A DNA stretch of 64,000 nt from Proteus terrae (GTDB taxonomy: Bacteria; Pseudomonadota; Gammaproteobacteria; Enterobacterales; Enterobacteriaceae), in contig NZ_PENS01000010.1 in NCBI RefSeq assembly GCF_003144325.1, forward strand, positions 146,264 through 210,263, in the 5' to 3' direction. Position numbers and translations under genes: made by a program. This document shows, in pieces, positions 9,939-20,700 of this stretch. The notes under the pieces are model-generated. The model was not told where the DNA came from and made no database searches. It saw nothing but the letters and a program-made list of their open reading frames with translations. The number at the start of each line of letters is the position of its first letter. Position 1 is the first letter of the stretch.

Positions 9939-10919
9939 ATGCAACAACTCGTTGATGCGTTTTCCCGCAAATTTTTCTATTTACGTCTTTCAATTACAGA
10001 CGTTTGTAATTTCCGTTGTACTTATTGCCTGCCTAATGGTTATAAGCCTAACGGTCATAAATCATTTCTTTCGTTAGATGAAATCAGCAGACTGACACAA
10101 TCTTTTGTCGCATTAGGAACAGAAAAAATTCGCCTAACAGGTGGCGAACCTACGATGCGTCGTGATTTTACTGATATTATCGCAACCATTAAAGACAATG
10201 CATCTATCAAAAAAATCGCAGTAACAACCAATGGCTATCGTTTATCCAGAGATGTTGTCCAATGGCGTGATGCGGGTTTAAGTGCGATTAATGTGAGTGT
10301 TGATAGCCTCGATCCTCGCCAATTCCATGCTATTACTGGGCAAGATAAATTTAGCCAAGTGATGGAAGGTATTGATGCTGCATTCACTGCTGGTTTCGAA
10401 AAAGTAAAAGTTAACGTTGTGCTAATGCGCAATGTGAATGATAAAAATCTCCCTAATTTTCTTAATTGGATCAAAGACAGACCTATCCAACTGCGCTTTA
10501 TCGAATTAATGGAAACTGGTGACGGTAGTGATATTTTCAACCGCTTTCATTTATCTGGTGAAGTTATTCGCCAACGCTTACTCAATGAAGGTTGGTTACA
10601 AATTCCTCGCGCTCGTAGTGACGGGCCTGCTCAAGTATTTACCCATCCTGATTATCAAGGTGAAATTGGTCTGATCATGCCTTATGAGAAAGACTTTTGT
10701 TTAACTTGTAACCGTTTACGTGTTTCCGCTATTGGTAATCTCCATCTTTGCCTATTTGGTGAAAATGGTATTCCTCTACGCGACTTACTTGCTGATGATA
10801 GTCAACAAGAAGCATTACAACAGCGTATTCAGGGTGGTCTTCTTCATAAACGAGAAACCCATTTTCTTCATCAAGGCGATAGCGGTATTACACCAAACTT
10901 ATCTGTTATTGGTGGGTAG
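9939..10919 (+). CDS. moaA: GTP 3',8-cyclase
   Basis: MoaA is the radical-SAM enzyme that cyclises GTP to 3',8-cyclo-GTP, the first step of molybdenum cofactor synthesis. Cys23, Cys27 and Cys30 (CNFRCTYC) bind the SAM cluster; Cys254, Cys257 and Cys271 bind the second 4Fe-4S cluster that holds GTP; the protein ends in Gly-Gly as the family requires. A longer frame opens at 9843, but those 32 codons lie inside the riboswitch. The ATG at 9939 follows GGAAAGG by 7 bp and gives 326 residues, against 329 in E. coli. It heads moaACDE. Confidence 0.97.
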   Translation: MQQLVDAFSRKFFYLRLSITDVCNFRCTYCLPNGYKPNGHKSFLSLDEISRLTQSFVALGTEKIRLTGGEPTMRRDFTDIIATIKDNASIKKIAVTTNGYRLSRDVVQWRDAGLSAINVSVDSLDPRQFHAITGQDKFSQVMEGIDAAFTAGFEKVKVNVVLMRNVNDKNLPNFLNWIKDRPIQLRFIELMETGDGSDIFNRFHLSGEVIRQRLLNEGWLQIPRARSDGPAQVFTHPDYQGEIGLIMPYEKDFCLTCNRLRVSAIGNLHLCLFGENGIPLRDLLADDSQQEALQQRIQGGLLHKRETHFLHQGDSGITPNLSVIGG

Positions 10920-10958
10920 TTTTTCGCTCTGTTATTTCGTTAATTTCAGGAGTTGTGC

Positions 10959-11438
10959 ATGTCTCAACTAACTCATATTAATGCTGCCGGTGAAGCTCAC
11001 ATGGTGGATGTTAGCGCTAAAGCTGAAACAGTGCGAGAAGCGCGTGCTGAAGCTTTTGTTGAAATGTCAGCAGAAACATTAAGCATGATCACCGAAGGCA
11101 AGCATCATAAAGGTGATGTATTTGCGACGGCAAGAATTGCAGGAATTCAAGCAGCAAAAAGAACATGGGAATTAATCCCGTTATGCCATCCGCTGTTATT
11201 AACTAAAGTTGAAGTGCGTTTAGAAGCACTGACAGAATCTAACCGTGTACGCATTGAATCTGTTTGCCGTTTAACGGGTAAAACAGGCGTTGAAATGGAA
11301 GCATTAACTGCGGCATCGGTAGCAGCATTGACCATCTATGATATGTGCAAAGCCGTTCAAAAAGATATGGTGATTGGGCCTGTACGTTTATTAGAAAAAA
11401 CAGGTGGCAAATCTGGTCATTTTAAGGTGGAAGCATGA
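10959..11438 (+). CDS. moaC: Cyclic pyranopterin monophosphate synthase
   Basis: MoaC converts 3',8-cyclo-GTP to cyclic pyranopterin monophosphate, completing the step begun by MoaA. The 159 residues are nearly identical to the E. coli protein, including the opening [18 protein letters not shown], the [20 protein letters not shown] block and the catalytic C-terminal [15 protein letters not shown]. The ATG at 10959 follows CAGGAG (10947-10952) and is preferred over an in-frame TTG 6 bp upstream. moaB, which lies between moaA and moaC in E. coli, is absent here: the gap is 39 bp. Confidence 0.97.
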   Translation: MSQLTHINAAGEAHMVDVSAKAETVREARAEAFVEMSAETLSMITEGKHHKGDVFATARIAGIQAAKRTWELIPLCHPLLLTKVEVRLEALTESNRVRIESVCRLTGKTGVEMEALTAASVAALTIYDMCKAVQKDMVIGPVRLLEKTGGKSGHFKVEA

Positions 11439-11680
11439 TTAAAGTTCTCTTTTTTGCTCAAGTCCGTGAATTAGTCGGCGTTGATTCTATTGAATTAGAT
11501 TGTGAGTACCACACGGTAGACGATTTACGTAAGGCATTAATCACTAAAGGTGAACGTTGGTCACTCGCGTTAGAAGATGGCAAGTTACTCTCTGCGGTAA
11601 ACCAATCCTTTGTTCAAAGCTCTCACGTTATTAATGATGGTGATGAAATCGCCTTTTTCCCACCTGTTACAGGAGGATAA
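11435..11680 (+). CDS. moaD: Molybdopterin synthase small (sulfur carrier) subunit
   Basis: MoaD is the ubiquitin-like sulfur carrier of molybdopterin synthase. Its C-terminal glycine is adenylated by MoeB (gene at 39.4 kb in this window), then thiocarboxylated, and donates sulfur to cyclic pyranopterin monophosphate. The protein has 81 residues and ends PPVTGG, the required double-glycine tail. It overlaps moaC by 4 bp (ATGA) and is followed directly by moaE. Confidence 0.96.
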   Translation: MIKVLFFAQVRELVGVDSIELDCEYHTVDDLRKALITKGERWSLALEDGKLLSAVNQSFVQSSHVINDGDEIAFFPPVTGG

Positions 11681-11681
11681 G

Positions 11682-12143
11682 ATGAGCGCATCAACTCGTA
11701 TTTCAGTACAAACCGAAAATTTTAGCGTTGGTGATGAATACCAATGGCTTTCAGAGTGTGACAGCGATGGTGCTGTTGTGACATTTACTGGTAAAGTTCG
11801 CAATCATAATCTCGGTGATGAAGTGAGTACGCTCACGCTTGAACACTATCCGGGAATGACTGAAAAAGCACTAACAGATATTGTAAACGAAGCCCGCTCT
11901 CGCTGGCCTCTACAGCGTGTAAGCGTTATTCACCGCGTAGGAACTCTGCATATTGGTGAAGAGATAGTGTTTGTCGGTGTAACCAGTTCTCATCGTAATA
12001 GCGCCTTTGAATCCGCCGAATTTATTATGGATTTCTTAAAAACACGCGCGCCATTTTGGAAAAAAGAAGGACTTTCTGAAAATAACGATAGATGGGTTGA
12101 TGCACGCCAAAGTGATTATGACTCAGCCGAGCGCTGGGAATAA
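11682..12143 (+). CDS. moaE: Molybdopterin synthase catalytic subunit
   Basis: MoaE is the catalytic large subunit that, with MoaD, puts the dithiolene sulfurs into molybdopterin. The chosen ATG at 11682 lies one base after the moaD stop, with AGGAGG at 11671-11676, and gives 153 residues. A longer frame begins inside moaD and is rejected. Family features are the GAVVTFTGKVRNHN segment (about 29-42), VHRVG-like SVIHRVGTLHIGEE, the HRNSAFES helix and the active-site lysines in FWKKEG near residue 120. It is last in moaACDE. Confidence 0.96.
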   Translation: MSASTRISVQTENFSVGDEYQWLSECDSDGAVVTFTGKVRNHNLGDEVSTLTLEHYPGMTEKALTDIVNEARSRWPLQRVSVIHRVGTLHIGEEIVFVGVTSSHRNSAFESAEFIMDFLKTRAPFWKKEGLSENNDRWVDARQSDYDSAERWE

Positions 12144-12287
12144 ATCACCACACTCAATTTAATGCTACAAAACTTTACCTCAATTTATTTTATGATGACA
12201 TTTCATACAGTTTATTTCATGGAAATGTAAAATCAGTGTGATAAAATTAAATTCTAATGAGCTCATAATGGGCTCTTTACTGAAATA

Positions 12288-12314
12288 AACGTTATCGTTA
12301 AACCTAACGTTATC
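12288..12314. repeat. Direct repeat AACGTTATC upstream of ybhL
   Basis: AACGTTATC occurs at 12288-12296 and again at 12306-12314, 18 bp apart and 24 bp before the ybhL ATG. It may be a pair of protein-binding sites or part of the promoter. A short GAGC/GCTC hairpin with TTT (12259-12278) just upstream may weakly end moaACDE. Confidence 0.35.
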
Positions 12315-12337
12315 ACTATGATTAAAGGGTAATCATC

Positions 12338-13048
12338 ATGGATCGATTTTCACGTTCTAATGATTCAATCGTACAGCGCACAGGTTCTGGCCTACAAACC
12401 TTTATGGCTCAGGTTTATGGTTGGATGACTGTTGGTCTGTTATTAACTGCGTTTGTAGCACTCTACGTTGCATCAAGCGAAGCATTATTATCAATGATTT
12501 TTTCTAGCAAGGTCGTCTTCTTTGGTCTGATCATTGCTCAGTTAGGGTTAGTTTTCGTGTTATCAGGTATGGTTCATAAAATGAGTGGTGCAGTTGCAAC
12601 CTCATTATTTATGCTATATTCCGCATTAACAGGGGTAACTATCTCTAGTGTATTAATTATTTACACTGCATCATCAGTTGCGAGTACATTCTTTATTTGT
12701 GCGGCAATGTTCGGTGCATTAAGTGTTTATGGTTACACCACTAAGCGTAGCTTAACGGGTATGGGTAGCTTCCTGTTTATGGGGCTTATCGGTATCATTA
12801 TTGCTTCTATCGTTAATATCTTTATGCAAAGCTCAATGATGAGCATGGTTATCTCTTACGCGGGTGTGTTAATTTTCGCTGGCTTAACTGCTTACGACAC
12901 ACAAAAATTAAAAGACATGGGTAATGAGATTAATCAAGAAGATAAAGAAAATATGCGCCGTTACTCCATTATGGGTGCATTAACGCTTTATTTAGATTTC
13001 ATCAACCTGTTCTTAATGTTACTGCGTATTTTAGGCGACCGTCGTTAA
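12338..13048 (+). CDS. ybhL: Bax inhibitor-1/YccA family membrane protein
   Basis: This is an inner-membrane protein of the BI-1 (TMBIM) family, homologous to E. coli YbhL, which also follows the moa operon. Members are thought to be calcium or ion leak channels; the bacterial role is not settled. Seven hydrophobic segments are visible from about residue 27 to 232, with the family signature GLTAYDTQKLK near residues 185-195 and an acidic residue in the last loop (YLDFINLFL). The length is 236 residues. It is bounded by a terminator at 13098. Confidence 0.9.
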   Translation: MDRFSRSNDSIVQRTGSGLQTFMAQVYGWMTVGLLLTAFVALYVASSEALLSMIFSSKVVFFGLIIAQLGLVFVLSGMVHKMSGAVATSLFMLYSALTGVTISSVLIIYTASSVASTFFICAAMFGALSVYGYTTKRSLTGMGSFLFMGLIGIIIASIVNIFMQSSMMSMVISYAGVLIFAGLTAYDTQKLKDMGNEINQEDKENMRRYSIMGALTLYLDFINLFLMLLRILGDRR

Positions 13049-13097
13049 TTTTAACGATATTTACGTGCAAACGTAGTTTAACAACAGCATAAACAAT

Positions 13098-13133
13098 AAA
13101 TCCCATAACTTAATAAGTTGTGGGATTTTTTTA
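13098..13133. terminator. Rho-independent terminator between ybhL and ybhR
   Basis: ATCCCATAACTT and AAGTTGTGGGAT (13100-13126) form a strong stem followed by seven T residues. The A-rich left flank lets it also act for the convergent ybhGFSR operon. Confidence 0.8.
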
Positions 13134-13157
13134 TTTAATAAATTAATGGCTATCGTT

Positions 13158-14267
13158 TTAAGCTATTTTTCTTTGGAAAAGATAATACGCAAAAGTACCA
13201 GTGCCGGCTGCAATCACTAATAAAGGCCATAAACTGTGCCATATAACGGTGATATCGGCATTTTTAAGGTAAATCTGTTTTGTAATATCAGTGAAATGAC
13301 GAATTGGGTTTATCCATGTGGCATGTTGTAGCCAAACGGGCATATTTTCTACGGGGGAAATATATCCGGATAATAAAACGGCTGGCATCATAAACACGAA
13401 TACACCAATAAAGGCCTGCTGTTGAGTCGAACTTAATGCGGATATTAATAAGCCAAAACCCACCAGCGATAAGCCATAAATAAGCATGGTAAAGTAAAAC
13501 AGGATTAATGAACCTGAAAATGGAATTTGATAACCGAATATCCCAATAATTAATACGATGGTGCCTTGAACAGCAGCCACAATCATTGCTGGAACCGCTT
13601 TGCCGACAAAAATTTGCCATGTTGATAGTGGCGAAACTAACAGTTGATCTAATGTACCTTGTTCACGCTCTCTAGCAACAGAAAGTGACGTAACTATCAT
13701 CACGCCAATGGTAATAATCAATGCTACTAAAGAAGGCACAATAAACCATTTGTAATTTAAATTCGGGTTATACCAATTGCGAACAACAAGTTCTGTTTTA
13801 TTCAGTAAAGAAGGTGTATTACCTGCTAATTCAGTTTGATAATTTTGTACGATTTGTTGCACATAATTAGCGGCAATTTGCGCACTATTAGAATTTCGAC
13901 CATCTAGGATTATTTGCAATTTAACAGGAACATGGCTTTCTAGGTCAGCACTAAAATTCTGCGGAAAACGAACTAATAAAAGCGCTTTACGATTATCAAT
14001 AGTCTCTTTTATTTCATGTTCATTTTTAAGCAAAAGAGTTTGAGAGAATGCACTCGCTTTGGCGATACGTTGGGTTAACTCAATAGATTGTTTACCATTG
14101 TCCTCATCAAAAATGGCAATAGAGGCATTGGTAACATCTAATGTCGCGGCAAAAGGAAATAAGATCATCTGAAAGATAACCGGCATTATTAAAATAATAC
14201 GCGTTTGAGGCTCTTGTAATAATGACTGTAACTCTTTCATTATCAGGGTGAGAAGGCGATAAAACAT
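13158..14267 (-). CDS. ybhR: ABC transporter permease YbhR
   Basis: This is the second ABC-2 type membrane subunit of the YbhGFSR exporter. E. coli YbhFSR has been linked to drug and cation export, and CecR-controlled genes to cefoperazone and chloramphenicol sensitivity. One helix near residues 24-43 is followed by a long periplasmic domain (about 45-175), then a cluster of five helices to the C-terminus, with the conserved [16 protein letters not shown] motif near residue 200. The 369 residues match E. coli YbhR (368). It starts 13 bp after ybhS and ends the operon. Confidence 0.93.
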   Translation of the reverse strand: MFYRLLTLIMKELQSLLQEPQTRIILIMPVIFQMILFPFAATLDVTNASIAIFDEDNGKQSIELTQRIAKASAFSQTLLLKNEHEIKETIDNRKALLLVRFPQNFSADLESHVPVKLQIILDGRNSNSAQIAANYVQQIVQNYQTELAGNTPSLLNKTELVVRNWYNPNLNYKWFIVPSLVALIITIGVMIVTSLSVAREREQGTLDQLLVSPLSTWQIFVGKAVPAMIVAAVQGTIVLIIGIFGYQIPFSGSLILFYFTMLIYGLSLVGFGLLISALSSTQQQAFIGVFVFMMPAVLLSGYISPVENMPVWLQHATWINPIRHFTDITKQIYLKNADITVIWHSLWPLLVIAAGTGTFAYYLFQRKIA

Positions 14268-14280
14268 AAAAACTCTCCCT

Positions 14281-15432
14281 TTAATCTAATCGACGACGTG
14301 TTGCTAACGCCGTTAATCCAATAAAAAATATCGCCGATACAATTAATAACCACATATCTAGCATCAATATCAACGGAATATCGCCAGCTAAAAATAGCGT
14401 TTGCAAACTACTCACAAAATAACGTGCAGGAATAAAATAGGTCACCACTTGAATAAATATGGGCATACTATCAATTTCAAAAACAAAGCCTGATAACATA
14501 ATTGCGGGTAAAAATGCGGCATTTAGCGAAATCATCGCGGCATTAAATTGATTACGCGTTAACGTGGAAATAAGCAATCCCATGCCTAAAGCGGTAGCTA
14601 AAAAGAGTGAGGTGATCCCGCCTAAAATCCACAACGATCCTCGATAAGGTACGCCAAGCACAAACACGGTGACTACCATACATAACACCATGACAAAACT
14701 GCCTAACACTTGGTAAGGAATAAGTTTTGAAAGTAAGAGTTCTGTGCGTGTTATTTGGGTGGAAAGTAGGGCTTCCATAGTGCCTCTTTCCCATTCGCGG
14801 GCAATCACTAACGAGGTAAGAATAGCGCCCACTACGGTAATAATAATAGTGACAGCACCCGGAATAATATAGTGTTGGCTAATTGCTGCGGGGTTAAACC
14901 AATAACGAGGCTCTATTTCAATTAATGGCGTAGTATCAATCCCTTTACTGATAGCTTGTTGTTGCAACCAAATTTGCCAAACCCCTTTGGTATAAGCTTG
15001 AACAAAGTTTGCGGTATTGGGCTCGCTGCCATCGGTGATCACTTGAATAGGGGCTTTAGTATCTTGTCGAGCGAGTAATTCGGCAAAATTAACGGGAATA
15101 ACCACAATGCCTCGAATTTGCCCTGCCTGCATTTTATCAATTAATAATTGTCGATTATCGCTAATAGTTGCATTGATATACGGTGAATTCGTGAAGGTAT
15201 AAACTAACTCTTGTGCTGGTTGGCTTTGTTGATTAGTTAAAATACCAATATTTAATTTGCTTGAGTCTAAATTGATGCCATAACCAAAGATAAACAGCAA
15301 AGTAAGTGGGATAACAATAGCAATTAAGGCACTACTGGGATCACGAGTTATTTGCTTTGTTTCTTTTAAACACAAGGCATATAGACGTCGCCAAGAAAAG
15401 CGTGCATGAGAGGATTGAGCTAAATTACGCAT
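14281..15432 (-). CDS. ybhS: ABC transporter permease YbhS
   Basis: This is the first ABC-2 type permease of the YbhGFSR exporter and a paralogue of YbhR. It has the same plan: an N-terminal helix ([13 protein letters not shown]), a periplasmic domain of about 150 residues, then a membrane domain after [15 protein letters not shown]. The ATG at 15432 is chosen because it follows GGGAG by 7 bp and gives the E. coli-like start shortly before [18 protein letters not shown] frame opening at 15477 lies inside ybhF. It overlaps the ybhF stop by 8 bp. Confidence 0.93.
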   Translation of the reverse strand: MRNLAQSSHARFSWRRLYALCLKETKQITRDPSSALIAIVIPLTLLFIFGYGINLDSSKLNIGILTNQQSQPAQELVYTFTNSPYINATISDNRQLLIDKMQAGQIRGIVVIPVNFAELLARQDTKAPIQVITDGSEPNTANFVQAYTKGVWQIWLQQQAISKGIDTTPLIEIEPRYWFNPAAISQHYIIPGAVTIIITVVGAILTSLVIAREWERGTMEALLSTQITRTELLLSKLIPYQVLGSFVMVLCMVVTVFVLGVPYRGSLWILGGITSLFLATALGMGLLISTLTRNQFNAAMISLNAAFLPAIMLSGFVFEIDSMPIFIQVVTYFIPARYFVSSLQTLFLAGDIPLILMLDMWLLIVSAIFFIGLTALATRRRLD

Positions 15433-17194
15433 GTTTTTCGCTCCCTTTATCATTTTCACTTTCAAGTTTTTTATCATAATCCAGCACTAATCCAATAAAA
15501 GCATCTTCCATTGAAGGGGTTGGATTATCGTTACTAGCAACCATTTTTTTGAGAGAATCAGGCTCGCCTGCCGCAATGATTTTTCCGCGATAAACCAAAC
15601 CAATACGATCACAATATTCTGCTTCATCCATAAAGTGAGTGGTAACCATCACGGTCACTCCTTTATCAACCATGCCATTAATATGTAGCCAAAATTCTCG
15701 TCGCGTTAGTGGATCAACGCCTGATGTGGGCTCATCTAAAAAGAGAATATCAGGTTCGTGCATTAATGAGCACGCAAGAGCAAGGCGCTGTTTATAACCT
15801 AAAGGTAAGGTTTCAGTGATTTGATTTACCATCGGCTCTAAGCCAAAGGCAGTTATCATATCGTTGATTTTATCGCGCTGTTGTTTGCCATGTAAGCCAT
15901 AGACACCAGAGAAGAATTTCAAGTTTTGTCCCACTTTTAAATTGCCATAAAGTGAGAACTTTTGTGCCATATAACCTAAATGTTGACGTGCTTTACCTGA
16001 GCTCTCTTTTAAGTCCATACCTAACACAAGCGCTTTGCCACTAGTGGGGACTAATAAACCACACATCATTTTGAAGGTTGTCGACTTACCAGCACCATTA
16101 GGGCCCAGCAAACCGAAAATTTCACCTCGTTTAACTTGGAAATCAACATGATCGGTCGCTGCAAATTGACCAAACATTTTGGTTAACTGTTGTGCTTCAA
16201 TTACCGTTTCATTAGGTGCAGGAGGGATCTGCGGCATAATTTCAGCTAATTCAGATTTATGAGAAGGGCCGCCTCCTAATAAATCTATAAAAGCATCCTC
16301 AAAGCGTGGTGTAGCGGGAATAAGCTTCGCATCAGGTTTACCCAAAGCGTTCAGTAATTCAGTTTGATTACTCTGTTTTTTTAAGATCAAACGAACGGAT
16401 TGTCCTTGAATAACGCCATCAGTAACTTGAGGTTGAATAATTGCTTGTTGCAATACTTTTCTACGCTGATGACCTTCAACATTGAGTAGAAAAGAGCGAC
16501 CTGCCATTTTTGCTGTTAGATCTTGAGGAATGCCACTGTAAAGTAGTTCTCCTTTGTTAAGTAAGAGAATGTTTTTACATTGCTCAGCTTCATCAAGATA
16601 AGAGGTGCTCCATAGTATCAACATACCATCGCTGGCCAAAGCATGTACCATTTGCCAAAGTTCACGGCGTGCAATGGGATCGACTCCCACGCCTGGCTCG
16701 TCAAGAAGCAGAACTTTAGGGCTACCTAATAAAGTACAAGCAAGACCCAGTTTTTGTTTCATCCCTCCTGAAAGATTGCCTGCTAGGCGAGATGTAAAGC
16801 GAGTGAGATCGGTAAAGGTGAGCAGTTGGTGATAAACTTTTTTGCGCTCATCGCCGACAACATTTTTTAAGTCAGCATAAAGATTGAGGTTTTCTAATAC
16901 CGTTAAATCTTCATAAAGACCAAATTTTTGTGGCATATAGCCAAGAATAGCTCTGACATCAACACTCTGCTTTTGCGGATCCATTCCTAAAATATGAATA
17001 TCACCCGCATCAGGCTTTAATAAACCTGCAAGCATACGGATTAAGGTTGTTTTGCCTGCACCATCTGGGCCAACTAAACCTGTTACAGAGCCACCTGTAA
17101 TGGTGGCTGTTAATGACGAAACTGCAGGGCTTTCTAGCCCTGTAAAGCATTTCTCAACACCTTGAAGTTGGATAGTGTAATCAGTGTGTTCCAT
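15425..17194 (-). CDS. ybhF: ABC transporter ATP-binding protein YbhF (fused double nucleotide-binding domains)
   Basis: YbhF powers the YbhSR exporter and carries two ATPase domains in one chain. Walker A motifs are GPDGAGKTT (42-50) and GPNGAGKST (about 350-358). The first domain has a normal signature (LSGGMKQK); the second has the degenerate [14 protein letters not shown], as also in E. coli. Both Walker B motifs (LLLDEP and LFLDEP) are intact. I place the start at the ATG at 17194 (589 residues), which follows GGGGG closely and matches the E. coli N-terminus, rather than at 17224, which would overlap ybhG. Confidence 0.93.
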   Translation of the reverse strand: MEHTDYTIQLQGVEKCFTGLESPAVSSLTATITGGSVTGLVGPDGAGKTTLIRMLAGLLKPDAGDIHILGMDPQKQSVDVRAILGYMPQKFGLYEDLTVLENLNLYADLKNVVGDERKKVYHQLLTFTDLTRFTSRLAGNLSGGMKQKLGLACTLLGSPKVLLLDEPGVGVDPIARRELWQMVHALASDGMLILWSTSYLDEAEQCKNILLLNKGELLYSGIPQDLTAKMAGRSFLLNVEGHQRRKVLQQAIIQPQVTDGVIQGQSVRLILKKQSNQTELLNALGKPDAKLIPATPRFEDAFIDLLGGGPSHKSELAEIMPQIPPAPNETVIEAQQLTKMFGQFAATDHVDFQVKRGEIFGLLGPNGAGKSTTFKMMCGLLVPTSGKALVLGMDLKESSGKARQHLGYMAQKFSLYGNLKVGQNLKFFSGVYGLHGKQQRDKINDMITAFGLEPMVNQITETLPLGYKQRLALACSLMHEPDILFLDEPTSGVDPLTRREFWLHINGMVDKGVTVMVTTHFMDEAEYCDRIGLVYRGKIIAAGEPDSLKKMVASNDNPTPSMEDAFIGLVLDYDKKLESENDKGSEKHA

Positions 17195-17207
17195 TTTTCC
17201 CCCACAC

Positions 17208-18194
17208 TTAATGAGAGGAGGCAAATTTTAAGGTGACAGGCATACCTTGGCGCAATGCATCATCAGCATCCGTTACAACCACTCTGAGACGATAAACTAA
17301 ATCGGTTCTTAACTCCGGTGTTTCAACACTTTTTGGGGTAAATTCAGCTGTTGGTGAAACAAATCCAATCGTACCGTGATAAGGCTTATCTTTACGCCCA
17401 TCGGTGTATAGATAAACTTCTCGATTAGGAACGGCTTCGCTTAAGTGAGTTTCGCTGATATAAGCTCTGACCCAAACGGGATTAGTTAATGATACTGTAA
17501 ATACAGGGCTTCCAGCGGATAACATCGTTCCGGGCTCTACAGCTCGAGTTAAAACAGTACCTTGTGATGGAGAGATTAATTGCGTGTCTTGGAGGTTTAA
17601 TTCAGCTTGAGCAACGGCAGCTTTAGCTTGCATAACTTGTCCTTTTGCCGCATCAATGTCTTCTTTTCGATAACCGTTTTGATATTGATTTAGCTTATCT
17701 TGTGCTGCTTTTAAGGCAGCTGCTGCTTGATTACGATTATTTCTTGCACTATCTAAATCGTTGGCTGAAATCACTTTTCGGTTAGCAAGATCTTGTTGAC
17801 GTTTATAAAAGTTATCTGCGTATTGCCAAGCGGCCTGCTTTAATGACACATCAGATTGAGCTTGCGCGATTTCCTCAGTGCGATATCCCGCTTCCATTAA
17901 AGCGAGTGAAGCAATTGCACTATCACGCTCACCATAAGCTTTATTTAGTGCATTGCGATAGGGCGCATCATCAAGCTTGCCTAATAATTGCCCTTTTTGA
18001 ACAGGCGCACCTTCATCAACTTGTAATGTATCTAATCTTCCAGCAACACGAAAACTAAGGTTGACTGTACGTATATCGACATTGCCATAGAGTACTAATT
18101 CAGACTCTTTGTTTTCTTCGTAATAATAGATACCTGCAACAATACCGATAATAATCATTAAGATAATAAAGAAACTGACTTTTTTAGTTTTCAT
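17208..18194 (-). CDS. ybhG: HlyD-family membrane fusion protein YbhG
   Basis: This periplasmic adaptor links the YbhFSR ABC exporter to an outer-membrane channel. Residues 7-25 form a signal-anchor helix. A lipoyl half-motif ([20 protein letters not shown], about 52-71) is followed by a long coiled-coil hairpin rich in Ala, Gln and Lys (about 80-200), then the second lipoyl half and beta barrel (from [12 protein letters not shown]). The 328 residues match E. coli YbhG. It starts 11 bp after cecR and is followed 13 bp later by ybhF, all in one operon. Confidence 0.93.
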   Translation of the reverse strand: MKTKKVSFFIILMIIIGIVAGIYYYEENKESELVLYGNVDIRTVNLSFRVAGRLDTLQVDEGAPVQKGQLLGKLDDAPYRNALNKAYGERDSAIASLALMEAGYRTEEIAQAQSDVSLKQAAWQYADNFYKRQQDLANRKVISANDLDSARNNRNQAAAALKAAQDKLNQYQNGYRKEDIDAAKGQVMQAKAAVAQAELNLQDTQLISPSQGTVLTRAVEPGTMLSAGSPVFTVSLTNPVWVRAYISETHLSEAVPNREVYLYTDGRKDKPYHGTIGFVSPTAEFTPKSVETPELRTDLVYRLRVVVTDADDALRQGMPVTLKFASSH

Positions 18195-18205
18195 AATAAC
18201 TCTAT

Positions 18206-18904
18206 TTATACGTGATGGGTGTTAGTGTAAATCTCTCTTAATCCGTTGAGTAATAAAGTAATATGAGTTTTTAAAGTATTGGAGATAATCTGATACTCAT
18301 TTTTACCAATTCTATCCCATCCAGTTTGTCTTAGGATTGTTTCCCTAACTAAACGAAATGATAACACTTCTCCCAAAATAGCGTGAGTATGTAACATCGT
18401 TGTAGGTAGTGAAGGATCTAAACCAATATAGATAGCTAATAGTTTGTTTACGCGCGTTAAAAGAGGCGATAATGCTTGCTGGTGGATCAAGGAATATGCT
18501 TCGGTTGGAACAAGCTGTTCTCTTGCCATAATGCGACTAAGATGAATATTGGCTTTATCAAGCACCAGTTGAGCATATTGTAAAAAGCTATCTGTAATAA
18601 GCGTTTGCAGTAATGGGAGATGTTCTGTTGGGTTAGGCCGCTCAAGAAATTCGTCAAGAATGGAAACTGTAGGTTCAAAATCAAGGCGAATAAGATCAGC
18701 AATATGCTGTGCAACGGCGAGATATAACCCTTCTTTAGAACCAAAATAATAAGCGATAGCGGCAATGTTTTGTTGAGCAGCTTGTGCAATTTGGCGTGTT
18801 GTGGCGGCATCTGGCCCATTTTTACCAAAGATCTCACATGCCGCTTCCAATAATTGTCGTTTTGCTAGTTCACCGCGCGTCGTCTTCTGTTGGGTGTCTG
18901 ACAT
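18206..18904 (-). CDS. cecR: TetR/AcrR family transcriptional regulator CecR
   Basis: CecR (YbiH) represses its own ybhGFSR operon and the divergent rhlE in E. coli. The N-terminal helix-turn-helix spans about residues 13-60, with the TetR hallmark [20 protein letters not shown] followed by GSKEGLY. The C-terminal part is the ligand and dimer domain (DUF1956-like). At 232 residues it is slightly longer than the E. coli protein. The E. coli layout is kept: first gene of the efflux operon, divergent from rhlE. A perfect 12-bp palindrome sits 13 bp before the start. Confidence 0.92.
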   Translation of the reverse strand: MSDTQQKTTRGELAKRQLLEAACEIFGKNGPDAATTRQIAQAAQQNIAAIAYYFGSKEGLYLAVAQHIADLIRLDFEPTVSILDEFLERPNPTEHLPLLQTLITDSFLQYAQLVLDKANIHLSRIMAREQLVPTEAYSLIHQQALSPLLTRVNKLLAIYIGLDPSLPTTMLHTHAILGEVLSFRLVRETILRQTGWDRIGKNEYQIISNTLKTHITLLLNGLREIYTNTHHV

Positions 18905-18917
18905 AATAGAAGATACC

Positions 18918-18929
18918 TTACTTAAGTAA
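18918..18929. promoter_or_regulatory. Palindrome before cecR, candidate CecR operator
   Basis: TTACTTAAGTAA is a perfect 12-bp dyad 14 bp upstream of the cecR ATG, where an autorepressor would block transcription. Assignment to CecR is by position only. Confidence 0.45.
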
Positions 18930-19116
18930 AATGTAACAAAACCAATGATATTAAAAACAGCGATAACAAGACGTATTATATTAGATGATATTGAACAATA
19001 GGGAAAATTTGTGATAATAATCGAATAAAGGTGATGTGTAATAAAAAAAGAGCAATCTATTATTGAAAATTATTTTTGTATTCTGAATACAGCAAAAACT
19101 GTTAGAATAGGGGTTA

Positions 19117-19130
19117 TTAGGTTAACCTAA
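19117..19130. promoter_or_regulatory. Palindrome in the cecR-rhlE region
   Basis: TTAGGTTAACCTAA is a perfect 14-bp dyad in the rhlE leader, 146 bp before the start. It may be an operator for rhlE. Its sequence differs from the 18918 dyad, sharing only the TTA...TAA ends. The remaining 18905-19275 shows no coding potential. Confidence 0.35.
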
Positions 19131-19275
19131 CAAGGTTCATTCTCTTTCACCACTGTCTATATCGAGAAATGATAGCACCTATAGAGTAATATTACCTATA
19201 GATTGACAGTATGAAAGCCCGTCATTTTAATTTCAATCACCGTGTTATACGTTCTGGTTGTAGGAGACTACTGTT

Positions 19276-20691
19276 TTGACCGATTTTACATCGCTTGGTT
19301 TAAGTGAGGCGCTTCTCCGCGCTATTGATGAACAAGGGTATAAAACCCCAACCCCTATTCAACAACAGGCGATTGAGCCGATTTTGGCGGGTAAAGACGT
19401 ATTAGCGAGTGCACAAACGGGCACAGGTAAAACAGCTGCTTTTACATTACCAATATTGGAAAAGCTGTCTCAATCAGCAGAAAAAATAAAAGGTCGTCAA
19501 CCCGTTAAAGCGCTGATTTTGACACCAACGCGTGAGCTAGCGGCTCAAATTGCTGAAAACGTAAAAGCGTATAGTCGTTATATTCCAATTCGTTCACTAG
19601 TTGTTTTTGGTGGAGTAAGTATTAATCCACAAATGATGAAATTACGCGGTGGTGTTGGTGTACTGATTGCAACACCGGGACGTTTACTCGATCTTGAACA
19701 TCAAAATGCGGTTGATCTTTCTCGCGTTGAAGTTTTAGTGCTTGATGAAGCTGACCGTATGTTAGATATGGGCTTTATCCACGATATTCGCCGTGTAATT
19801 AGTAAATTACCGAAAAAACGTCAAAATTTACTATTTTCAGCGACATTCTCTAAAGAGATCACTGGTCTTGCCAATTCGCTATTAAATGATCCGGTGAGTA
19901 TTTCCGTTGCACCAAGAAACTCAGCCGCAGAATCTGTTGATCAACATGTGCATTTAGTTGATAAAAAGCGTAAAACCGAGCTGTTATCACATTTAATTGG
20001 TTTAGAAAATTGGTCTCAAGTGCTGATTTTCACCCGTACTAAACATGGTGCGAATAAACTTGCTGAACATTTAAATGCAGATGGTATTAAATCAGCTGCT
20101 ATTCATGGCAATAAAAGCCAAGGTGCGAGAACTCGCGCATTAGCTGATTTTAAAGATGGCAAATTAAAAGCATTAGTTGCAACAGATATTGCCGCTCGTG
20201 GTCTTGATATCGACCAACTGCCGTATGTTGTCAATTTTGAATTACCACAAGTCGCAGAAGATTATGTTCACCGTATTGGTAGAACAGGCCGCGCTGCTGC
20301 AACGGGTAAGGCTATTTCACTTGTCTGTGTTGATGAACATGGTTTATTAGCTGATATTGAGCGTTTATTAAAACGTGAAATTCCACGTTTAGCGTTAGAA
20401 GGTTACGATCCTGATCCTTCAATTAAAGCAGCGCCTTTGCATAAAAAACCAAAGAATAATGCACCACGTAGAAGTGGTGGTCGTGCAGATATTCGTGGTA
20501 AAGACAATCGCAACAATAGTCGTAAAGACGGCGATAGTGAAGGCAAAGAGTCTGGACGTAATAAAAGCAAAGAAAACTACCGTAATAAAGATGGTTCTCG
20601 TACCGGAAAATTAGGGCCTCGTCGTTCACGTAAAAGTGATGAAGGTAATGATAATCAAAGCCCTTGGTCAAAAGCTAGAAAAGAGTTTTGA
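19276..20691 (+). CDS. rhlE: ATP-dependent RNA helicase RhlE
   Basis: RhlE is a DEAD-box helicase involved in ribosome maturation and RNA turnover in E. coli. It shows the Q motif ([10 protein letters not shown], 25-34), motif I AQTGTGKT (46-53), motif II DEAD (157-160), motif III SAT and motif [12 protein letters not shown] basic, Asn/Gly/Arg/Ser-rich disordered tail runs from about residue 385 to 471. The TTG start at 19276 is supported by AGGAG at 19262-19266 and by the conserved FTSLGLS opening; there is no ATG alternative. dusC starts 9 bp after the stop. Confidence 0.95.
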   Translation: MTDFTSLGLSEALLRAIDEQGYKTPTPIQQQAIEPILAGKDVLASAQTGTGKTAAFTLPILEKLSQSAEKIKGRQPVKALILTPTRELAAQIAENVKAYSRYIPIRSLVVFGGVSINPQMMKLRGGVGVLIATPGRLLDLEHQNAVDLSRVEVLVLDEADRMLDMGFIHDIRRVISKLPKKRQNLLFSATFSKEITGLANSLLNDPVSISVAPRNSAAESVDQHVHLVDKKRKTELLSHLIGLENWSQVLIFTRTKHGANKLAEHLNADGIKSAAIHGNKSQGARTRALADFKDGKLKALVATDIAARGLDIDQLPYVVNFELPQVAEDYVHRIGRTGRAAATGKAISLVCVDEHGLLADIERLLKREIPRLALEGYDPDPSIKAAPLHKKPKNNAPRRSGGRADIRGKDNRNNSRKDGDSEGKESGRNKSKENYRNKDGSRTGKLGPRRSRKSDEGNDNQSPWSKARKEF

Positions 20692-20700
20692 GGTTAAAAA

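Noticed and set aside
11610..11681. N-terminal extension of moaE
   Set aside because: It overlaps moaD in another frame; AGGAGG and the conserved MSA... start place moaE at 11682.
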